From an uncultured Pseudomonadota bacterium (GTDB lineage Bacteria > Pseudomonadota > Alphaproteobacteria > RF32 > CAG-239), in assembly GCA_949292375.1 (NCBI GenBank), contig CASEZG010000001.1, forward strand, positions 124,679 to 188,678: a DNA stretch of 64,000 nt, given 5' to 3'. Position numbers and translations under genes: made by a program. This document shows positions 53,642 to 63,758 of this stretch, in pieces. The notes under the pieces were generated by a model. It was not told the DNA's origin, did no database searches, and worked only from the letters and a program-made list of their open reading frames with translations. The number at the start of each line of letters is the position of its first letter. Position 1 is the stretch's first letter.

Positions 53642-55916
53642 TTATAGAACTTCGCGGCGGCCGACGTGGTCTGCGGCGGAGATGATGCCTTCTTCCTCCA
53701 TCTTGTCTATCAGCGAAGCGGCACGGTTGTATCCTATGCGGAGTTTGCGTTGGATGTAGCTGGTGGAAGCTTTTTTATCATTTTGAACGATGGCTACGGC
53801 TTGTGCATACAAGTCTTCATCTGAACCGGCGGCAAAGTCGCCTTTGTCAAAGACAGAGCCGCTATCTTTTTCAGATAATTCGCCTTCGGTTACACCGGAA
53901 ACATATTCAGGTTCTCGCTGGGTCTTTAGGAACTCAACGACTTTTTCGACCTCGCTATCCTTAACAAAAGAGCCGTGTACGCGAATCGGTCTTTGTCCGG
54001 CCGGCATATAAAGCATATCTCCCATACCGAGTAATTGTTCCGCGCCTTGTGATACGTGTCGGGAAGTTAGCTTTAATTGTACCGGTAATGACATCAACAG
54101 ATGGTCTTTGGGTGGACATAATCAGGTGTAAGCCTGCGGCACGAGCCATTTGGGCTAAGCGTTGGATGGCGGCTTCAACATCTTTGCCGGCTACTAACAT
54201 AAGGTCGGCCATTTCATCTACAACAATGACAATGTAGGGCAAAGGTGTGAGGTCTAGTTCTTGTTTTTCAAAGATGGGTTTGCCGGTCTCAGCATCAAAT
54301 CCGGTTTGAACGGTGCGTTCAATTTTTTCGCCACTGGCTTTGAGTTCCTGAAGTTTTTGGTTATAGCCGGCGATATTGCGGACGTTGAGTTGCGCCATAG
54401 CGCGATAGCGGTCTTCCATTTCCTTAACCGCCTAGCGGTCTTCCATTTCCTTAACCGCCCATTTTAAACCAATAACGGCTTTGGCGGGATCGGTAATAAC
54501 CGGTGTGAGCAAATGCGGAATGCCATTATACATTGAGAACTCAAGCATTTTCGGGTCAATCATTATCAATTTGCATTCTTCAGGGCGCATACGATACAGA
54601 AGAGAAAGAATCATCGTGTTAACACCGACCGATTTACCGGAACCGGTGGTACCTGCGACCAACAAGTGCGGCATTTTGGCGAGGTCAGCATAAACATTGC
54701 GGCCACCGATATCTTTGCCAAGAACAACATTTAAGGTGTTTTTGGTTTCGCGGAAAGCAGGGTCTTCAAGTAAGTCCTTGAACCATACGGTTTCGCGGTT
54801 TTTGTTTGGCATTTCGATACCAATCGTATTTGAACCGGGGACAACGGCGATACGGACAGAGACTGCAGACATAGAGCGTGCAATATCATCCGCTAAGCCG
54901 ATAACGCGGGCAGTTTTGGTGCCGGGGGCGGGTTCTAATTCATATAAGGTTACGACCGGACCGGGACGGACTTTGACGATTTTACCGTTAACACCAAATT
55001 CTTGCAGAACATTTTCTAAATCGCGGGCGATGCTTTCAAGTTCTTTTTCGCTGATAAGATTGCCGCCTTTGTCTTTAGGGCGAGAAAGCAAGTTGACATC
55101 CGGATACATATAGCCATCATCAATATCTTTCTTTTTATTTGTTTTTGTTGCAGATTTATTCGAAGCAGCGGGAGCATCCTCTTTTTCACTTTTAACCTTA
55201 GGTTCTTTTCGCTCTTTGGGGGCTTTTTCTTTGCTTGGCTTGATGACAAGCTCATTGTTTTCTTCATCGGAATGCTTAAATTTGATTTTAGAAAGTCCCA
55301 AAGCGATGATGCGGAAGCAGAGGCGTAAAAATTTCCATATATATATAGCTATGGTGCGAAAACCTCTGTACCATGTTTTATAAGTTATACCGACTGCAAA
55401 GTTGAAAGACAGCATAGTTAAGCAGAAGCTGACAAAAAGCAGAATTTCGCGGCGGAAAGGGAAATTGAAAATGTTAGATGAATTCATGCTTAAAGATGCA
55501 AAAAGATGTCCGATGCTGCCGCCTAGTTTGTATTGGCCAAAATATTCTGAAGGCAAGAGCCCTAAGAAAATAGCCAGAAACAGAGAGCCAAGGAAAAAAG
55601 CCATAATACGGGTGTAGGGGTGCAAAAACTCGCGGAGGCGGAGACAATTATAGCCCCAAGAAATTGGTGCAACTAAAAAGACGGCAAGAGAGATTCCCCA
55701 ATAGGTTACGATAAAGTCAGCCAGTTTTGAGCCGAAAGAACCTAGATAATTGTTGATTTGTCTTGCTGTTGCTACGTTTGAGGAGGCGTCCATTGCATCA
55801 TAACCAATAAGGCTGACAAAGGCAGCCAACGTAAAAGTGATGATGAATGCGCCAAACAAACGCCATAGTACTTTATTTAAAAAGCTTTTTTCTTTTTTCT
55901 TTGCTTTTTTTGCCAT
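53642..55916 (-). pseudogene. ftsK: DNA translocase FtsK, interrupted by a stop and a frameshift
   Basis: FtsK pumps DNA at the septum and activates XerCD. The N-terminal part (55916 to 54432) has the start MAKKAKKKEK after GGTGGAAATT, four membrane helices, a short charged linker, and the motor with Walker A AGTTGSGKSVG. It stops at an in-frame TAG (54432-54434) created by an exact 27-bp tandem duplication. The frame then continues through Walker [10 protein letters not shown] until about 54050, where about 16 residues expected between PTRI and QGAEQLLG are missing and the frame shifts. The last part (53642 to about 54050) carries the rest of the motor and the complete gamma winged helix (YIQRKLRIGYNRAA). 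Either a real pseudogene or an assembly error; FtsK is normally essential in alphaproteobacteria, so error must be excluded. Confidence 0.82.
54406..54459. repeat. 27-bp exact tandem duplication in ftsK
   Basis: TAGCGGTCTTCCATTTCCTT (first 20 bases of the 27-bp unit) occurs at 54406 and again at 54433, with no mismatch. The junction creates the in-frame TAG on the coding strand, and the peptide AVKEMEDR is encoded twice around it. Confidence 0.93.
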
Positions 55917-56159
55917 AATTTCCACCTGAAAATCGTCCGAAGTTGTGTTGATTTTAACAATAAATCATCAAGAAAATATTAATATTGCCGCTTAAATGTT
56001 GATTTATGCAGATGAGGGTTTTTGAGCAAAGCCAATGAGGGTCAAAGAAAGAGCCGAAAAGACAAAGAACCGAAAGGTTAAGAAATTTTAAAAACTTGAC
56101 TTTTGTGCAGGAATCTTTAAACCTGAATGCGATATTTTAATAATTTGAAGGTTTATTTA

Positions 56160-57104
56160 ATGAAATATGCATTTGTATTTCCCGGACAAGGCTCTCAGTT
56201 TGTCGGTATGGGAAAAGAACTGGCAGAAAATTTTAAGTCTGCTAAAGAGGTATTTCAGGAAGTTAACGACGCTCTTTCTCAAGATTTGTTTAAGCTGATG
56301 TTGGAAGGTCCGGAAAACGAACTTACACTAACGGCTAATGCTCAACCGGCTTTGATGGCTAATTCAATGGCTGTTGTTCGGGTGTTGGAGAAAGATTTTG
56401 GCGTTAATCTCAAAGACAAGGTTTCATTTGTGGCAGGACATTCGCTCGGTGAGTATTCCGCAGCTTGTGCCGCCGGTGTATTTTCTTTGGAAGATACGGC
56501 AAAATTGTTGCGTATCCGCGGTGATGCCATGCAGAAAGCCGTGCCGGTCGGGGTTGGCGGAATGGCTGCAGTGATGGGCGTTTCGTTTCAAGATGTTCAG
56601 GCTTTGGCTGAGGCTTGCGCCGATGAAGAAAATGTTTGTGTGGCTGCTAATGATAATGCCGATGGTCAAGTGGTGTTGTCCGGACATTTGAAAGCAATTG
56701 AGAAAGCGGTTGAGATTGCTTCTGAGTTTGGTGCTAAAAGATGTATCAAACTTCCGGTCAGCGCGCCGTTCCACAGCCCGTTGATGCAGCCGGCCGCCGA
56801 GGTTATGGCTCGGGCTTTGATGCAGGTTGAAGCTCATGATGCTCAGATTCCGTTGATTGCCAATGTGTTGGCTTCTGCTATCAGTGACCATAAGGAAATT
56901 GTTAAGCATTTGGTCGAGCAGGTTACAGGTTCGGTTCGGTGGCGCGAAAGCGTTATTTATATGAAAGAACAAGGTGTTACGGATGTTGCTGAGCTTGGTG
57001 CCGGTAAGGTTTTGATCAATATTATTAAGAGAAGCGATAAAGAAATGAATGCTTTTTCTGTCGGAACAGCAGCTGAAATTGAAGAATTGGCTAAGAATTT
57101 ATAA
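56160..57104 (+). CDS. fabD: Malonyl-CoA:ACP transacylase
   Basis: Transfers malonyl groups to acyl carrier protein for fatty-acid elongation. It has 314 residues from the ATG at 56160 (GAAGG eight bases upstream). FPGQGSQ (7-13), the nucleophile Ser95 in GHSLGEY, and the catalytic His in APFHSPLM are present. fabG follows after 12 bp. Confidence 0.95.
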   Translation: MKYAFVFPGQGSQFVGMGKELAENFKSAKEVFQEVNDALSQDLFKLMLEGPENELTLTANAQPALMANSMAVVRVLEKDFGVNLKDKVSFVAGHSLGEYSAACAAGVFSLEDTAKLLRIRGDAMQKAVPVGVGGMAAVMGVSFQDVQALAEACADEENVCVAANDNADGQVVLSGHLKAIEKAVEIASEFGAKRCIKLPVSAPFHSPLMQPAAEVMARALMQVEAHDAQIPLIANVLASAISDHKEIVKHLVEQVTGSVRWRESVIYMKEQGVTDVAELGAGKVLINIIKRSDKEMNAFSVGTAAEIEELAKNL

Positions 57105-57116
57105 GGAGACAATAAT

Positions 57117-57854
57117 ATGTTTGAATTGCATGATAAAGTAGCTCTTATTACCGGTGCTGCCGGCGGTTTGGGTGATAAAATTGCTCGTACTTTGCATAAG
57201 CAGGGTGCAACTTTGGCTTTGACCGATATGCGTGAAGAACCGATGCTCAAACTCAAAGAAGAATTGGGTGACCGCGTTGAGGTTTTCACCGCTAATTTGA
57301 CCAATGCTGATGATGTTAAGAATTTGGTTGCTAATGTTGAGGCTAAATTGGGTCGTATTGATATTTTGGTTAACAACGCCGGTTTGACCCGTGATAATTT
57401 GTTTATGCGTATGAGCGATGAAGATTGGCAATTGGTTTTGGATGTTAACCTTTCTGCCGGATTTAAGCTGGCTAAGGCTGCCGTTCGCGGTATGATGAAA
57501 CGTCGTTTCGGTCGTATTATCGGTATTGCTTCCGTTGTCGGTGTTACGGGTAATGCCGGACAAGCTAACTATTCTGCTTCCAAAGCAGGTATGATTGCTA
57601 TGAACAAGTGCTTGGCTCAGGAAGTAGGTTCTCGCGGTATTACGGTTAACTCTATTGCACCGGGCTTTATCAGAACCCCGATGACTGATGTTTTGCCGGA
57701 TGATGTTAAGGCTGCTTTGTTGGCAAAGATTCCGGAAGGAAAACTCGGTGAGGCTCAGGATATTGCTAATGTGGTTGCATTCCTCGCTTCTGATGAGGCT
57801 CAGTATATTACCGGTCAGACAATCAATATCAATGGTGGTATGGCTATGATTTAA
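57117..57854 (+). CDS. fabG: 3-oxoacyl-ACP reductase
   Basis: NADPH-dependent short-chain dehydrogenase of fatty-acid synthesis. It has 245 residues. GAAGGLG is the cofactor loop (about 13-19), NNAG follows, and the Ser-Tyr-Lys triad lies in IASVVG, YSASK. The C-terminal INGGMAM is typical FabG. TAAGGAG precedes the ATG. A terminator follows, so acpP and fabF, which usually come next, are not in this operon. Confidence 0.95.
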   Translation: MFELHDKVALITGAAGGLGDKIARTLHKQGATLALTDMREEPMLKLKEELGDRVEVFTANLTNADDVKNLVANVEAKLGRIDILVNNAGLTRDNLFMRMSDEDWQLVLDVNLSAGFKLAKAAVRGMMKRRFGRIIGIASVVGVTGNAGQANYSASKAGMIAMNKCLAQEVGSRGITVNSIAPGFIRTPMTDVLPDDVKAALLAKIPEGKLGEAQDIANVVAFLASDEAQYITGQTININGGMAMI

Positions 57855-57876
57855 GCCTGATAAGGTTTAGAAGAAA

Positions 57877-57905
57877 AGACCGCTCGTTATTCGGGCGGTT
57901 TTTTT
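57877..57905 (+). terminator. Terminator after fabG
   Basis: ACCGCTCG and CGGGCGGT pair (one G-T) around TTATT, followed by TTTTTTT. Confidence 0.85.
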
Positions 57906-57984
57906 GTAAAAAGATGAAAAAATGCTGGATTTTTTCTGAACTTGTGTTATATGTATTGACAATATCAGGAAAAATTATTGGAAA

Positions 57985-58009
57985 GTGGGGTCAAAAACCC
58001 CGCTTTTTT
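57985..58009 (+). promoter_or_regulatory. Terminator-like hairpin in the rimP leader
   Basis: GTGGGGT and ACCCCGC pair around CAAAA and are followed by TTTTTTG, only 13 bases before the rimP start and 80 bases past the fabG terminator. It looks like an attenuator or a second terminator; NusA, encoded by this operon, acts on such structures. Confidence 0.45.
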
Positions 58010-58021
58010 GTTAAGGAAAAA

Positions 58022-58528
58022 ATGATGCAGAATAAGCACCCATTGGAGAATATGCTTACGCCGGTCATTAATCAGCTTGGTTTTGACGTGGTTCGTATTT
58101 TGACAATCGGTCAGAAGAATCCGACATTGCAGATTATGATTGAGCGCAAGGACCGTACGGATATCGTTGTGGATGATTGCGCAACGGTTAGTCGCGCGGT
58201 TTCGGAAGTTTTGGATGAAAAAGACCCCATTAAAGACCAATATAATTTGGAGGTTAGTTCTCCGGGGTTGGATCGTCCTTTGACCAAGGCAGAGCATTTT
58301 CAACGTTTTGCCGGTTATGAGGCAAAGATTGAAACCTCGGTAGAGGTGGATACGCGCAAACGTTTTAAGGGGAGAATCCTCTCTTTGGATGACAAAGAAA
58401 ATATTCATTTTGATATGGACGGTAAAGAATGGATTATTCCGTTTGAGGCTGTTTCTAAAGCAAAATTATTGATTACTGATGAACTTTTGGCAAAATATGC
58501 CGAAAATCATCCTGAAATTGAACTTTAA
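58022..58528 (+). CDS. rimP: Ribosome maturation factor RimP
   Basis: Assists 30S assembly. It has 168 residues from the ATG at 58022, which follows TTAAGGAAAA; a longer in-frame start at 57914 would read through the leader hairpin. The core LGFDVV, DDCATVSRAVSEVLD, LEVSSPGLDRPL and the C-terminal SH3-like domain are all present. First gene of rimP-nusA-ylxR-infB-rbfA. Confidence 0.92.
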   Translation: MMQNKHPLENMLTPVINQLGFDVVRILTIGQKNPTLQIMIERKDRTDIVVDDCATVSRAVSEVLDEKDPIKDQYNLEVSSPGLDRPLTKAEHFQRFAGYEAKIETSVEVDTRKRFKGRILSLDDKENIHFDMDGKEWIIPFEAVSKAKLLITDELLAKYAENHPEIEL

Positions 58529-58555
58529 TTCTAACGACTTATGTAAGAGGACAAA

Positions 58556-60073
58556 ATGCAAAATATTGAAAATATGCCCAGACCTGAAATTATTCTTGTG
58601 GCTGATACGGTTGCCAGAGAAAAAAATATTGATAAGGAAGACGTATTTACCGCTATGGAAGTAGCTATTCAGAAAGCTGGTCGTTCAAAATATGGTTTTG
58701 AACATGATATCAGAGCTAATATTGACCGCAAAACAGGTGCTATTTCGTTGGCTCGTTATCGTGAAGTGGTTGAGGGTCCGGAGAATGTTGAAAACGAAGT
58801 CACCCAGCTCGCTCTGGAAGATGCCAAAATGTATGATGCAAATGCAAAAGTCGGTGATTTTATTATTGATCAGTTGCCTCCGATTGATTTCGGGCGTATT
58901 GCAGCTCAAACAGCCAAGCAGGTTATTGTGCAGAAAGTTCGTGATGCAGAACGTAACAAGCAATATGAGGAATATAAGGAAAAAATCGGTACGATTGTTA
59001 ATGGTACAATCAAAAGAATTGAGTTCGGTAATGTAATCTTGGATATTGGTAAAACGGAAGCTATTTTGCGCCGTGATGAAATTATTCCGCGGGAGAAGTT
59101 TAAAAACGGCGACCGTATTCGTGCGTATGTTTTGGATGTTCGTCGCGAAAATAAAGGGCCGCAAATCTTTCTTTCTCGTACTTGTCCGGAATTTATGGCT
59201 AAATTGTTTACGCAAGAAGTTCCCGAGATTTATGACGGTATTGTCAAAATTATGGGTGTGGCTCGTGATCCGGGTTCTAAGGCCAAGATTGCAGTTAAGA
59301 CAGATGATATGACGATTGATCCGGTTGGCGCATGCGTTGGTTTGCGCGGTATTCGTGTTCAAGCTGTCGTTACGGAGTTGCAAGGTGAGAAAATTGATAT
59401 TGTTCCTTATTCTGAAGATAAGGCTCAATATATTGTAAGTGCTTTGGCTCCGGCTGAGGTTACCAAGGTTGTTTTGGATGAAGAAAACAATCGTATTGAG
59501 GCTGTTGTTCCGCAAGAACAATTCTCTTTGGCAATAGGTCGTCGTGGTCAGAATGTTAAATTAGCATCTCAGTTGTTGGGTTGTGATATTGATGTCTTGA
59601 CCGAGGAGCAAGAGCAAGAACGTCGTTCAAATGAGAACAAGGTTCGTTCACAACGCTTTATGGAAGCTTTGGATGTTGATGAGATGATTGCTCATTTGTT
59701 GATTGCCGAAGGTTTCTCAACCGTTGATGAAGTTGCTATGGTTTCTTTGAACGAGCTTGCAGAAATTGAAGGCTTTGATGAAGATGTTGCCGCAGAACTG
59801 CAGAAACGCGCCAAAGACTTTGTCGCTAAACGTAATGAAGAATTTGCCGAAAAGAGCAAAAATCTTGGTATTGATGAGCAGCTCAAGACAATCGAAGGTT
59901 TGGATCAGGATATGATTTTGACTTTGGCAGACAAAGGTGTTAAAACTTTGGATGATTTGGCTGATTTGGCTGCCGATGAGTTGATAGAAATGCTCGGAGA
60001 AAATGTTCTCTCAGAGGTTGAGGCAAATAAGATTATTATGAAAGCCAGAGAGCACTGGTTCTCAGAAGAATAG
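58556..60073 (+). CDS. nusA: Transcription termination/antitermination factor NusA
   Basis: A 505-residue RNA-polymerase-associated factor. The order is: N-terminal polymerase-binding domain, S1 domain (about 135-200, VNGTIKRIEFGNVILDIG), KH1 (GACVGLRGIRVQAVVTEL), KH2 (IGRRGQNVKLASQL), then two acidic helix-hairpin-helix repeats (about 365-425 and 440-500) of the alphaproteobacterial/E. coli type. Second gene of the operon. Confidence 0.95.
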   Translation: MQNIENMPRPEIILVADTVAREKNIDKEDVFTAMEVAIQKAGRSKYGFEHDIRANIDRKTGAISLARYREVVEGPENVENEVTQLALEDAKMYDANAKVGDFIIDQLPPIDFGRIAAQTAKQVIVQKVRDAERNKQYEEYKEKIGTIVNGTIKRIEFGNVILDIGKTEAILRRDEIIPREKFKNGDRIRAYVLDVRRENKGPQIFLSRTCPEFMAKLFTQEVPEIYDGIVKIMGVARDPGSKAKIAVKTDDMTIDPVGACVGLRGIRVQAVVTELQGEKIDIVPYSEDKAQYIVSALAPAEVTKVVLDEENNRIEAVVPQEQFSLAIGRRGQNVKLASQLLGCDIDVLTEEQEQERRSNENKVRSQRFMEALDVDEMIAHLLIAEGFSTVDEVAMVSLNELAEIEGFDEDVAAELQKRAKDFVAKRNEEFAEKSKNLGIDEQLKTIEGLDQDMILTLADKGVKTLDDLADLAADELIEMLGENVLSEVEANKIIMKAREHWFSEE

Positions 60074-60180
60074 ATTTTGTGGAAGAAGAGATGATTTTCG
60101 GGGCGAGGATTTATGTATTAATTTTATTGCTCCGGAAATCTCTCTATCCTTATAATCTTGAGATTTTGGGTTGAAAGAAA

Positions 60181-60753
60181 ATGAAACAAGAAACAGAAAA
60201 TCGGAAATGCATTGTTTGCGGTGAAGTGAAAGAAAAAGAGCAATTGTTGCGCTTTACTTTGACGCCGGATAATCAGATTGTTCCAGATTTTAAGAAAAAA
60301 TTGCCGGGAAAAGGGATTTATGTTTCTGTTTCTAAAGCGGCTTTGCTGAAAGCGATTGAGAAAAATTTGTTTGCAAAAGCTGTGAAAAAAAATGTTAAAG
60401 TTAGTGCAGATTTGGTGCAAACCGTGGAAAATATTCTTAAAAAAAAGGGTTTGGAATCAATATGTTTGGCTAAAAAAGCCGGAGATTTAATTACCGGTTT
60501 TGAAAAAGTGAGCGAAAAACTTAAGTATGGCAAAATTGCTTTTTTGATTGAGGCGGTTGATGCCGGTGCTGACGGACACCAGAAGATAGTTTCTGTTGCC
60601 AAAGGTTTGGATGTTTTTGCTCTGTATAGTGTTGAGGAGTTAGATAAGGCATTAGATAAAGTTAATACAGTTCATGCAGCTTTGCTGAAAGGTGATATGG
60701 CAAGTTTGGCTCATAGGGATTTGATGCGGTTGCAAAGTTTTTTGAATGCTTAA
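60181..60753 (+). CDS. YlxR (DUF448) and L7Ae-like RNA-binding fusion
   Basis: 190 residues. The N-terminal YlxR domain ([25 protein letters not shown]) is an RNA- or DNA-binding module; the C-terminal half (about 90-185) has an L7Ae-like pattern ([17 protein letters not shown]). The fusion of both between nusA and infB is common in alphaproteobacteria. It probably has a role in RNase P or translation-linked regulation, but the evidence for that comes from Gram-positive YlxR. Its 3' end is 31 bp before the infB start. Confidence 0.85.
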   Translation: MKQETENRKCIVCGEVKEKEQLLRFTLTPDNQIVPDFKKKLPGKGIYVSVSKAALLKAIEKNLFAKAVKKNVKVSADLVQTVENILKKKGLESICLAKKAGDLITGFEKVSEKLKYGKIAFLIEAVDAGADGHQKIVSVAKGLDVFALYSVEELDKALDKVNTVHAALLKGDMASLAHRDLMRLQSFLNA

Positions 60754-60784
60754 GATTTTGAAAAAATATGGAGATATAAACGGA

Positions 60785-63256
60785 ATGACACAAGATAATG
60801 CAAATGGTAAACTAACATTATCAGGCAAATCAACTCTTACACTTAAAAATTTGGGTGATGCTTCTAAGGCTCATAACCATGATGGGAAAAAATTTGTTCA
60901 AGTTGAGGTGCGGAAAAAAAGAATTATAAATCCGACGCCGCAAACAGAACAAAAAGTTGAGATTGATGAGGTTACGGCTCAGAAGTTGAAACTTATTGCT
61001 GAGGCAAAAGAGCATGAAGCTCGTCGCCGTCAGGAGGAAGAAGAACGCGAGAAGGAACGTGCTCTGCAGAGAGAAAAGGAAGAGCAAGAGCGTTTGCAGA
61101 AAGAGAAGGAAGAGGCCGAACGCAAAAAAGCAGAGGCTGAGGAGCAGGCAAGAGCTGAACTCAAGGAAGAAATTGTTGCCGAAGAAAAGTTTAAAGCTAA
61201 AAAGTCTAAAGATTATGACGAAGATGACGACGATGAGGATGATGAAGAGGAATATCGCGGTAAAAAGTTTAAGAAAGCGTCTTCTGAAAAGCCGTTAACT
61301 CGTGAGGAAACTTTTGAGCAAGAACGCAAAAAGATTATGAAGCGCAGCTTTGAACCGCAACGCCGCGGCGGAAAAGTTAATCTGCATAATATTGGTTCGG
61401 TTGATGACGACGATGATGATTATGGCTTTGGTGCGCCAAGACGTCGGTTTAAGAAAAAACAACCCAAACCTGTTCAGCCGCAACAACCGCAAGAGAAAAT
61501 TATTAAAGATGTGGTTGTTCCTGAGATTATTACGGTTCAGGAATTGGCTAACCGTATGGCAGAAAAGAGCGCGGATGTTATTAAGAAGTTAATGTCTTTG
61601 GGCGTTATGGCCACTATTAACCAACCAATAGACGGAGATACTGCGCAAATTGTGGTTGAGGAAATGGGGCATCGAGTTAAACGTGTGGCAGATAGCGATG
61701 TAGAGCAGGGCTTGAAGGGTGAAGAAGATAAGCAAGAAGATATGAAACCCAGAGCTCCTGTAGTTACGGTTATGGGACACGTTGACCATGGTAAGACCTC
61801 TTTGTTGGATGCTTTGCGCGAAACAAACGTTGCTTCTCATGAGGCAGGAGGTATTACGCAGCATATCGGTGCATATCAGATTACGGTTAAAACCGGAGAT
61901 AAAATTACATTTATTGATACTCCGGGACACGAGGCATTTTCTGAGATGCGTGCACGTGGTGCGAAAGTTACGGATATTGTGGTCTTGGTTGTTGCTGCAA
62001 ATGATGGAATTATGCCGCAGACCGTTGAGGCTATTCGTCATGCTCAGGCTGCGGAAGTGCCAATTGTTGTTGCAATTAATAAGATTGACTTGCCCGGAGC
62101 TGATCCGATGAAGGTTAAAACCTCGTTATTGCAGCACGGAATTGCTGTTGAAGAGCTTGGCGGTGAGTGTCTGTGTGCCGAAGTTTCAGCAAAAAAACGT
62201 ATTAATATTGATAAGTTGGTTGAAGCTATTTTGCTGCAAGCAGAGATTTTGGATTTGAAAGCTAATCCGAATCGCAAGGCAGAAGGTGCTGTTATTGAAG
62301 CCAAAATGGAAAAAGGTCGTGGTTCTGTTGCGACTGTTTTGGTTCAGAAAGGTACGCTTCATGTCGGTGATATTGTTATTGCCGGTAAGGAGTGGGGACG
62401 TGTTCGCGCTATGTTTAATGAAATGGGTAAGAAGATGTCTGAAGCAGCTCCCGCCACGCCTGTTGAGGTTTTGGGATTGCAAGGAACTCCGGCTGCCGGT
62501 GATGACTTTATTGTTGTTGCTGATGAAAACCAAGCTAAAGAAGTTACGGGATATCGTATCCGCAAAGAACGTGACGCCAAGCTGGTTAAGAGTGCGAAAT
62601 CGGCTATGGAGCAGATGCTTGATAAAATTAAGTCCGGCGAGGTTAAGCATTTGCCGGTTATTATCAAAGCTGATGTTCAGGGTTCTATTGAGGCTATTGA
62701 AGGTACGATTACCAAGCTCTCTAACGATGAAGTAAGTGTTCAGATATTGCACTCTGCTGTCGGTCCGATTTCGGATTCTGATGTTACTTTGGCCAAAGCA
62801 TCTAATGCCTTTATTATCGGCTTTAATGTTCGTGCTATTCCGCATGCCAGAGATATGGCGCGTCAAGATGGGGTAGATATTCGCTACTACTCAATTATTT
62901 ATGATGTGGCTGATGATATTAAGAAGGCTTTGGAAGGTATGCTTTCTCCTGAACTCAAAGAGAAGATTTTGGGTTATGCAGAAATTCGAAATGTCTTTAA
63001 TATTACCGGTGTCGGTAAGGTTGCCGGTTGTATGGTTACCGAAGGTTTGGTTAAACGTGGTGCTAAGGTCAGATTGCTGCGTGATAATGTGGTTATTCAT
63101 GACGGTGCGCTTGGACAGCTTAAACGCTTTAAAGATGACGTTAAGGAAGTCAAAGACGGTTATGAGTGTGGTATGAGTTTTGAAAACTATAACGACATTC
63201 AGGTTGGCGACTTTATTGAATGTTATGAAATAGAATCTATTGCGGCTAAGCTCTAG
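60785..63256 (+). CDS. infB: Translation initiation factor IF-2
   Basis: Delivers initiator tRNA to the ribosome with GTP. It has 823 residues from the ATG at 60785, with GGAG 11 bases upstream. An IF2 associated domain with STLTLKNLG lies at about 10-30, followed by a long Glu/Lys-Arg coiled coil (about 75-190), an IF2_N domain (about 245-290), and the G domain with GHVDHGKT (about 330-337), [12 protein letters not shown], then domains II-IV. The acidic [16 protein letters not shown] tract at about 140-155 is unusual in extent but common for this region. Confidence 0.95.
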   Translation: MTQDNANGKLTLSGKSTLTLKNLGDASKAHNHDGKKFVQVEVRKKRIINPTPQTEQKVEIDEVTAQKLKLIAEAKEHEARRRQEEEEREKERALQREKEEQERLQKEKEEAERKKAEAEEQARAELKEEIVAEEKFKAKKSKDYDEDDDDEDDEEEYRGKKFKKASSEKPLTREETFEQERKKIMKRSFEPQRRGGKVNLHNIGSVDDDDDDYGFGAPRRRFKKKQPKPVQPQQPQEKIIKDVVVPEIITVQELANRMAEKSADVIKKLMSLGVMATINQPIDGDTAQIVVEEMGHRVKRVADSDVEQGLKGEEDKQEDMKPRAPVVTVMGHVDHGKTSLLDALRETNVASHEAGGITQHIGAYQITVKTGDKITFIDTPGHEAFSEMRARGAKVTDIVVLVVAANDGIMPQTVEAIRHAQAAEVPIVVAINKIDLPGADPMKVKTSLLQHGIAVEELGGECLCAEVSAKKRINIDKLVEAILLQAEILDLKANPNRKAEGAVIEAKMEKGRGSVATVLVQKGTLHVGDIVIAGKEWGRVRAMFNEMGKKMSEAAPATPVEVLGLQGTPAAGDDFIVVADENQAKEVTGYRIRKERDAKLVKSAKSAMEQMLDKIKSGEVKHLPVIIKADVQGSIEAIEGTITKLSNDEVSVQILHSAVGPISDSDVTLAKASNAFIIGFNVRAIPHARDMARQDGVDIRYYSIIYDVADDIKKALEGMLSPELKEKILGYAEIRNVFNITGVGKVAGCMVTEGLVKRGAKVRLLRDNVVIHDGALGQLKRFKDDVKEVKDGYECGMSFENYNDIQVGDFIECYEIESIAAKL

Positions 63257-63278
63257 GTGATTTGAAAGGATAAAAGTT

Positions 63279-63659
63279 ATGGCTGATAAAGAACCTTCAC
63301 AAAGACAACTTCGTGTCGGACAGGAGATTAAGAAAATTTTGGCCGGAGAGATTGAGCGCGGATTGGTGCGTAATCTGGAAGGAATTGATGCTCTTGTTAC
63401 GATTATGGAAGTTCGGGTTGCGCCGGATTTGAAATATGCCAATGTATATTTCATCACCTCCGTTAATGAAAAGAATGAGGAAGTGCGTGAGGCTTTGCAA
63501 TTGGCGGCTAATCATTTTCGCAAACTTATAGGTGCAAGAATGGAACTGCGTTATGCGCCGGAGCTAAACTTTAGAATTGATACAAGTTTTGCCGAAGTGG
63601 CGAAGATGGAGCGTTTGTTGAGAGACCCCAAAGTTGCGCAGGATTTGAAAAAAGCATAA
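63279..63659 (+). CDS. rbfA: Ribosome-binding factor A
   Basis: A 30S maturation and cold-shock factor with a KH-like fold. It has 126 residues: RQLRVGQEIKKILAGEIERG, VTIMEVRVAPDLKYANVYF, and the C-terminal LRYAPELNFRIDTSF are diagnostic. Last gene of the rimP-nusA-infB operon; truB, which often follows, does not. A terminator follows. Confidence 0.95.
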   Translation: MADKEPSQRQLRVGQEIKKILAGEIERGLVRNLEGIDALVTIMEVRVAPDLKYANVYFITSVNEKNEEVREALQLAANHFRKLIGARMELRYAPELNFRIDTSFAEVAKMERLLRDPKVAQDLKKA

Positions 63660-63662
63660 AAG

Positions 63663-63697
63663 AAAAGGGCAGCTTTCTAGAAGTTGCCCTAATTTTT
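63663..63697 (+). terminator. Terminator after rbfA
   Basis: AGGGCAGCTT and AAGTTGCCCT form a 10-bp stem (one G-T) around TCTAG, followed by AATTTTTT. Confidence 0.85.
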
Positions 63698-63758
63698 TGT
63701 CTAGTAAAATAAAAAAATTGTGATATAAAGCAAATTTGTTTTTTATAAATTTTATTAT

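Noticed and set aside
53961..54419. Programmed frameshift or stop read-through in ftsK
   Set aside because: There is no slippery heptamer or stimulatory structure at the breaks, and about 16 conserved residues are missing, so decoding tricks would not restore the protein.
57914..58021. Longer N-terminus of RimP starting at 57914
   Set aside because: It would translate through a terminator-like hairpin; the ATG at 58022 has a good ribosome-binding site and matches the family start.
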